A DNA stretch of 7,673 nucleotides, from NCBI GenBank assembly GCA_003152795.1, contig PMBA01000211.1:1-7673 (forward strand), in the 5' to 3' direction. This DNA comes from Acidobacteriaceae bacterium. GTDB lineage: Bacteria; Acidobacteriota; Terriglobia; Terriglobales; Acidobacteriaceae. Of this stretch, positions 5,982 through 7,673 are shown one piece after another. Under the pieces are notes generated by a model. It was not told the DNA's origin. It did no database searches and saw nothing but the letters and a program-made list of their open reading frames with translations. The stretch's first letter is position 1. Every line of letters begins with the position of its first letter. The position numbers were made by a program, and so were the translations under genes.

Positions 5982-6935
5982 ATGCCGCTTAGCGAAAAAA
6001 GTCTGATTCAGCGGATCCGCCGCGCTGCCCGCGGAGGCCATTCAGTGGTCACCGGCATCGGCGACGACTGCGCCGTGCTCCGCGTTCCTCCGGGGCACGA
6101 GATGCTCGTGACCACCGATTTCACCATCGAAAACGTGCATTTCCGCCGCGAGTGGCACCGTCCCGAACTGGTCGGGCGCCGCTGCCTCACCCGCGGGCTC
6201 AGCGACATCGCGGCCATGGGTGGAGAGCCGCTAGCCGCCTTCCTGTCGCTGGCGGTGGCGACCGACGTTCCGCAGAGCTGGGTGGACCGTTTCATCAAGG
6301 GACTGCTGGATCTGGCCGCGGAATTCAAGGTTCCGCTGGCGGGTGGGGACACGGCGCAGTCCGCAGGCGGGATTCAGGCGGATATCGTCGTGGTGGGCTC
6401 GGTACCGAAGGGAAAGGCCGTGCTGCGCTCGGGGACGAAGGCGGGCGAGCTGATTTATGTGACTGGAGAGTTGGGCGGTTCGGCGGCCGCGCTAGCACGC
6501 CTGCAGGAATCGAAGCCGGTCGGAGCCGAGTATTTCCGGCACTTTCGTCCGCTAGCAAGGGTTGCGGTGGGCCAGTGGCTGCGCCAGCGCGGAGTGGCTT
6601 CGGCCATGATTGACTTGAGCGACGGCCTTTCCACCGACCTCGAACACATCTGCCAGGAAAGCCACGTCGGCGCTGAGATCGAGGCCGAAGCCGTTCCGCG
6701 GGCCGGGGTTGGGCTGCGGAAAAAGCCGGTCGCGCTCGACTTGGCGTTGCACGGCGGCGACGATTACGAATTGCTGTTTACCTCCGCCAAGGCGGTTCCC
6801 GCGGAAGTGGCTGGAGTCCGAGTCACCCCGATCGGCCGGACCACGCGATCCGCAGGCATCCGTCTGATCGGCGCGGACGGCAAAGCGCGCCCGCTTAAGG
6901 CCAGGGGATGGGAGCACTTCAAGGGCAATTTGTAA
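5982..6935 (+). CDS. thiL: Thiamine-monophosphate kinase
   Basis: ThiL phosphorylates thiamine monophosphate with ATP to give thiamine diphosphate, the active cofactor and last step of bacterial thiamine synthesis; it is cytosolic. The product has 317 residues, close to the usual 320-330. It shows all the hallmarks of the ThiL/PurM-type ATP-binding family: GIGDDCAV (25-32), TTDFTIENVHF (44-54), GLSDIAAMGGEP (72-83), GGDT (121-124), a SGTKAGE stretch (150-156), IDLSDGLSTDL (210-220) and HGGDDYELLFT (257-267). The acidic residues in these motifs are the known Mg2+ and nucleotide ligands of the family. Position 50-51 is Glu-Asn where many relatives have Glu-Gly. No other thiamine gene and no TPP riboswitch is present, so it seems to be a single-gene unit. 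The start is ATG at 5982. Confidence 0.95.
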   Translation: MPLSEKSLIQRIRRAARGGHSVVTGIGDDCAVLRVPPGHEMLVTTDFTIENVHFRREWHRPELVGRRCLTRGLSDIAAMGGEPLAAFLSLAVATDVPQSWVDRFIKGLLDLAAEFKVPLAGGDTAQSAGGIQADIVVVGSVPKGKAVLRSGTKAGELIYVTGELGGSAAALARLQESKPVGAEYFRHFRPLARVAVGQWLRQRGVASAMIDLSDGLSTDLEHICQESHVGAEIEAEAVPRAGVGLRKKPVALDLALHGGDDYELLFTSAKAVPAEVAGVRVTPIGRTTRSAGIRLIGADGKARPLKARGWEHFKGNL

Positions 6936-6948
6936 TCTGGTAATTCTT

Positions 6949-6980
6949 CCTCCGTGCCCTCCGTGTCCCCCGTGGTTCAA
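6949..6980. repeat. Degenerate CCTCCGT...CCCCGTGGTT mini-repeat, copy 2
   Basis: The plus strand reads as tandem units CCTCCGTG, CCTCCGTG and CCCCGTGG, starting 14 bases after the thiL stop. It shares start, end and layout with the copy at 1929-1960 but is more regular. It may belong to the dispersed CTCCGTG-type modules of large environmental genomes. On the minus strand it translates into a His-Gly-Gly repeat, which explains a spurious ORF there. Confidence 0.5.
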
Positions 6981-7009
6981 GCCCTTTCCCCTCCCCTGAA
7001 ACCAACCCC

Positions 7010-7031
7010 GCAGGTGACTTTCGTTACCTGC
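7010..7031. other. Small inverted repeat before the secreted hypothetical gene
   Basis: GCAGGT (7010-7015) and ACCTGC (7026-7031) are exact inverted copies around a 10-base loop. AGGTGAC occurs at 7012-7018 and again at 7036-7042. The hairpin lies about 75 bases after thiL and 32 bases before the next ATG. It could be a weak operator or transcript-end structure; no T-run follows on the plus strand. Confidence 0.3.
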
Positions 7032-7051
7032 CGGAGGTGACGGCGAGGGAC

Positions 7052-7057
7052 TAGAGT
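7052..7057 (+). promoter_or_regulatory. -10-like box TAGAGT just before the hypothetical gene
   Basis: TAGAGT matches TATAAT at four of six positions and ends 6 bases before the ATG at 7064. No Shine-Dalgarno lies at the normal distance; GAGG at 7034-7037 and GAGGGA at 7045-7050 are too far (13 or more bases). The layout resembles that before thiL and would fit a leaderless transcript. Confidence 0.22.
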
Positions 7058-7063
7058 CAACAC

Positions 7064-7636
7064 ATGCGAAAAGTATCTTTGCTCCTGGCGTTCGGTGTGG
7101 CGATGTTGGTTCCCGCTTTCGGGCAGGCGCCCGCGGCGGCCCGCAAGGTGGATAACGAGTTCGTCCAACAGCAGTTCGGGGACCAGTTCACCCTGGTGCC
7201 AGAGATTGCGGCGGTGTTCGGCGACCTCGACGGCGATGGCGCGGAAGACGTGGCGATCGCGGCCCGCTGCAAGAATCCGATGGTCGATCAAGCGGAGCAC
7301 AAGTACACGGTGATGGATCCGTATTACGATTTCTTTGGCTATGGCGATCCCAAACTGACGACCACGTTCAGCGAAGCCAATCCGGCGCGGCGTGGTCTGG
7401 TGGTGCTGATCATTCATGGCGCGGGGCCCGATGGCTGGCGCTCGGCAACTCCGAAAGCGAAGTACGTGATTGTGAATTTGCCCTATCGGACGATCTCCAT
7501 TCGAAAAATGGGCCTGAGAAAGAAAACGATCGAAGCGATTTACATTGAAGAAGCCAGCGAATTGGGAGGCAGTTCCGCCTTGTTCTTCGATGGCAAGAAG
7601 TTCCGCTACGTGCCCATGGGCGGAGACATGGAGTAG
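7064..7636 (+). CDS. Secreted hypothetical protein with one FG-GAP-like calcium loop
   Basis: A 190-residue protein with an N-terminal signal peptide: MRK, a hydrophobic stretch (5-18) and a likely cleavage after AFG20 or QAPA24. The mature part contains VFGDLDGDGAEDVAIAA (51-67). This is a single FG-GAP / integrin-repeat-like motif with the DxDxDGxxD calcium-binding spacing (Asp54, Asp56, Asp58, Asp62). The rest is aromatic-rich (MDPYYDFFGYGDP, about 84-96), then has strands around VVLIIHGAGPDGW (113-125) and KYVIVNLPY (133-141), ending FFDGKKFRYVP (174-184). Only one cysteine (Cys69). I do not recognise a named family. Similar short exported proteins with a lone FG-GAP-like loop occur in acidobacteria, which is why I call it likely real. 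It stands alone, 128 bases after thiL, on the same strand. Start: ATG 7064, followed at once by the signal peptide. Confidence 0.75.
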   Translation: MRKVSLLLAFGVAMLVPAFGQAPAAARKVDNEFVQQQFGDQFTLVPEIAAVFGDLDGDGAEDVAIAARCKNPMVDQAEHKYTVMDPYYDFFGYGDPKLTTTFSEANPARRGLVVLIIHGAGPDGWRSATPKAKYVIVNLPYRTISIRKMGLRKKTIEAIYIEEASELGGSSALFFDGKKFRYVPMGGDME

Positions 7637-7673
7637 TCGCCAGGTGTCAGCTCTCCCACTCCTCATCTTCCCG

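Noticed and set aside
5832..6041. 69-codon minus-strand ORF overlapping the thiL start
   Set aside because: It overlaps a certain gene, has no ribosome binding site and no recognisable family.
6977..7666. 229-codon minus-strand ORF opposite the secreted hypothetical gene
   Set aside because: Its translation is rich in His and Arg with no domain, and it mirrors the plus-strand gene, which has a signal peptide and an FG-GAP-like loop. Its end also runs towards the mini-repeat region.

Overview
The window looks like a chromosomal segment of an environmental, moderately GC-rich bacterium, most likely an acidobacterium (Terriglobia/Koribacter-like). This is inferred from style, not from a marker gene. 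The signs are a long secreted protein of stacked choice-of-anchor-D (ASH-type) Ig-like domains, an etfB-etfA pair, an orphan thiL, a TTG-started membrane-anchored M23 peptidase, and small dispersed repeats in the intergenic gaps. No rRNA, tRNA, insertion sequence, CRISPR array or phage gene was seen.

Layout. (1) 1-1456, minus: N-terminal 485 codons of a large secreted Ig-repeat protein, open to the left edge. (2) 1457-2103: a 647-base gap with no strong gene. It holds a possible decayed minus-strand coding remnant, a 56-codon minus-strand ORF, a copy of a degenerate CCTCCGT/CCGTGG mini-repeat, and a candidate -10 box for etfB. (3) 2104-3958, plus: etfB and etfA, the two subunits of an electron transfer flavoprotein. 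They are separated by 94 bases that are almost filled by a 29-bp-arm inverted repeat built from heptamers. (4) 4096-4598, plus: a toxin-antitoxin pair (Unstab_antitox-type antitoxin, ParE/RelE-type toxin) with a 4-base GTGA overlap, preceded by a strong inverted repeat. (5) 4678-5589, minus: membrane-anchored LytM/M23 peptidoglycan endopeptidase, convergent with the toxin. (6) 5590-5981: a 392-base divergent intergenic region. (7) 5982-6935, plus: thiL, thiamine-monophosphate kinase. (8) 7064-7636, plus: a secreted hypothetical protein with one FG-GAP-like DxDxDG loop.

How the genes relate. EtfB and EtfA form one heterodimer that passes electrons from flavin dehydrogenases towards the quinone pool or other acceptors, and the antitoxin and toxin form one module. 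The other genes appear to be single housekeeping or envelope genes with no obvious shared pathway. I did not find a clearly new multi-gene system. The most unusual material is non-coding: the heptamer palindrome inside the etfBA operon, the inverted repeat before the toxin-antitoxin pair, two related mini-repeats, and -10-like boxes very close to several start codons.
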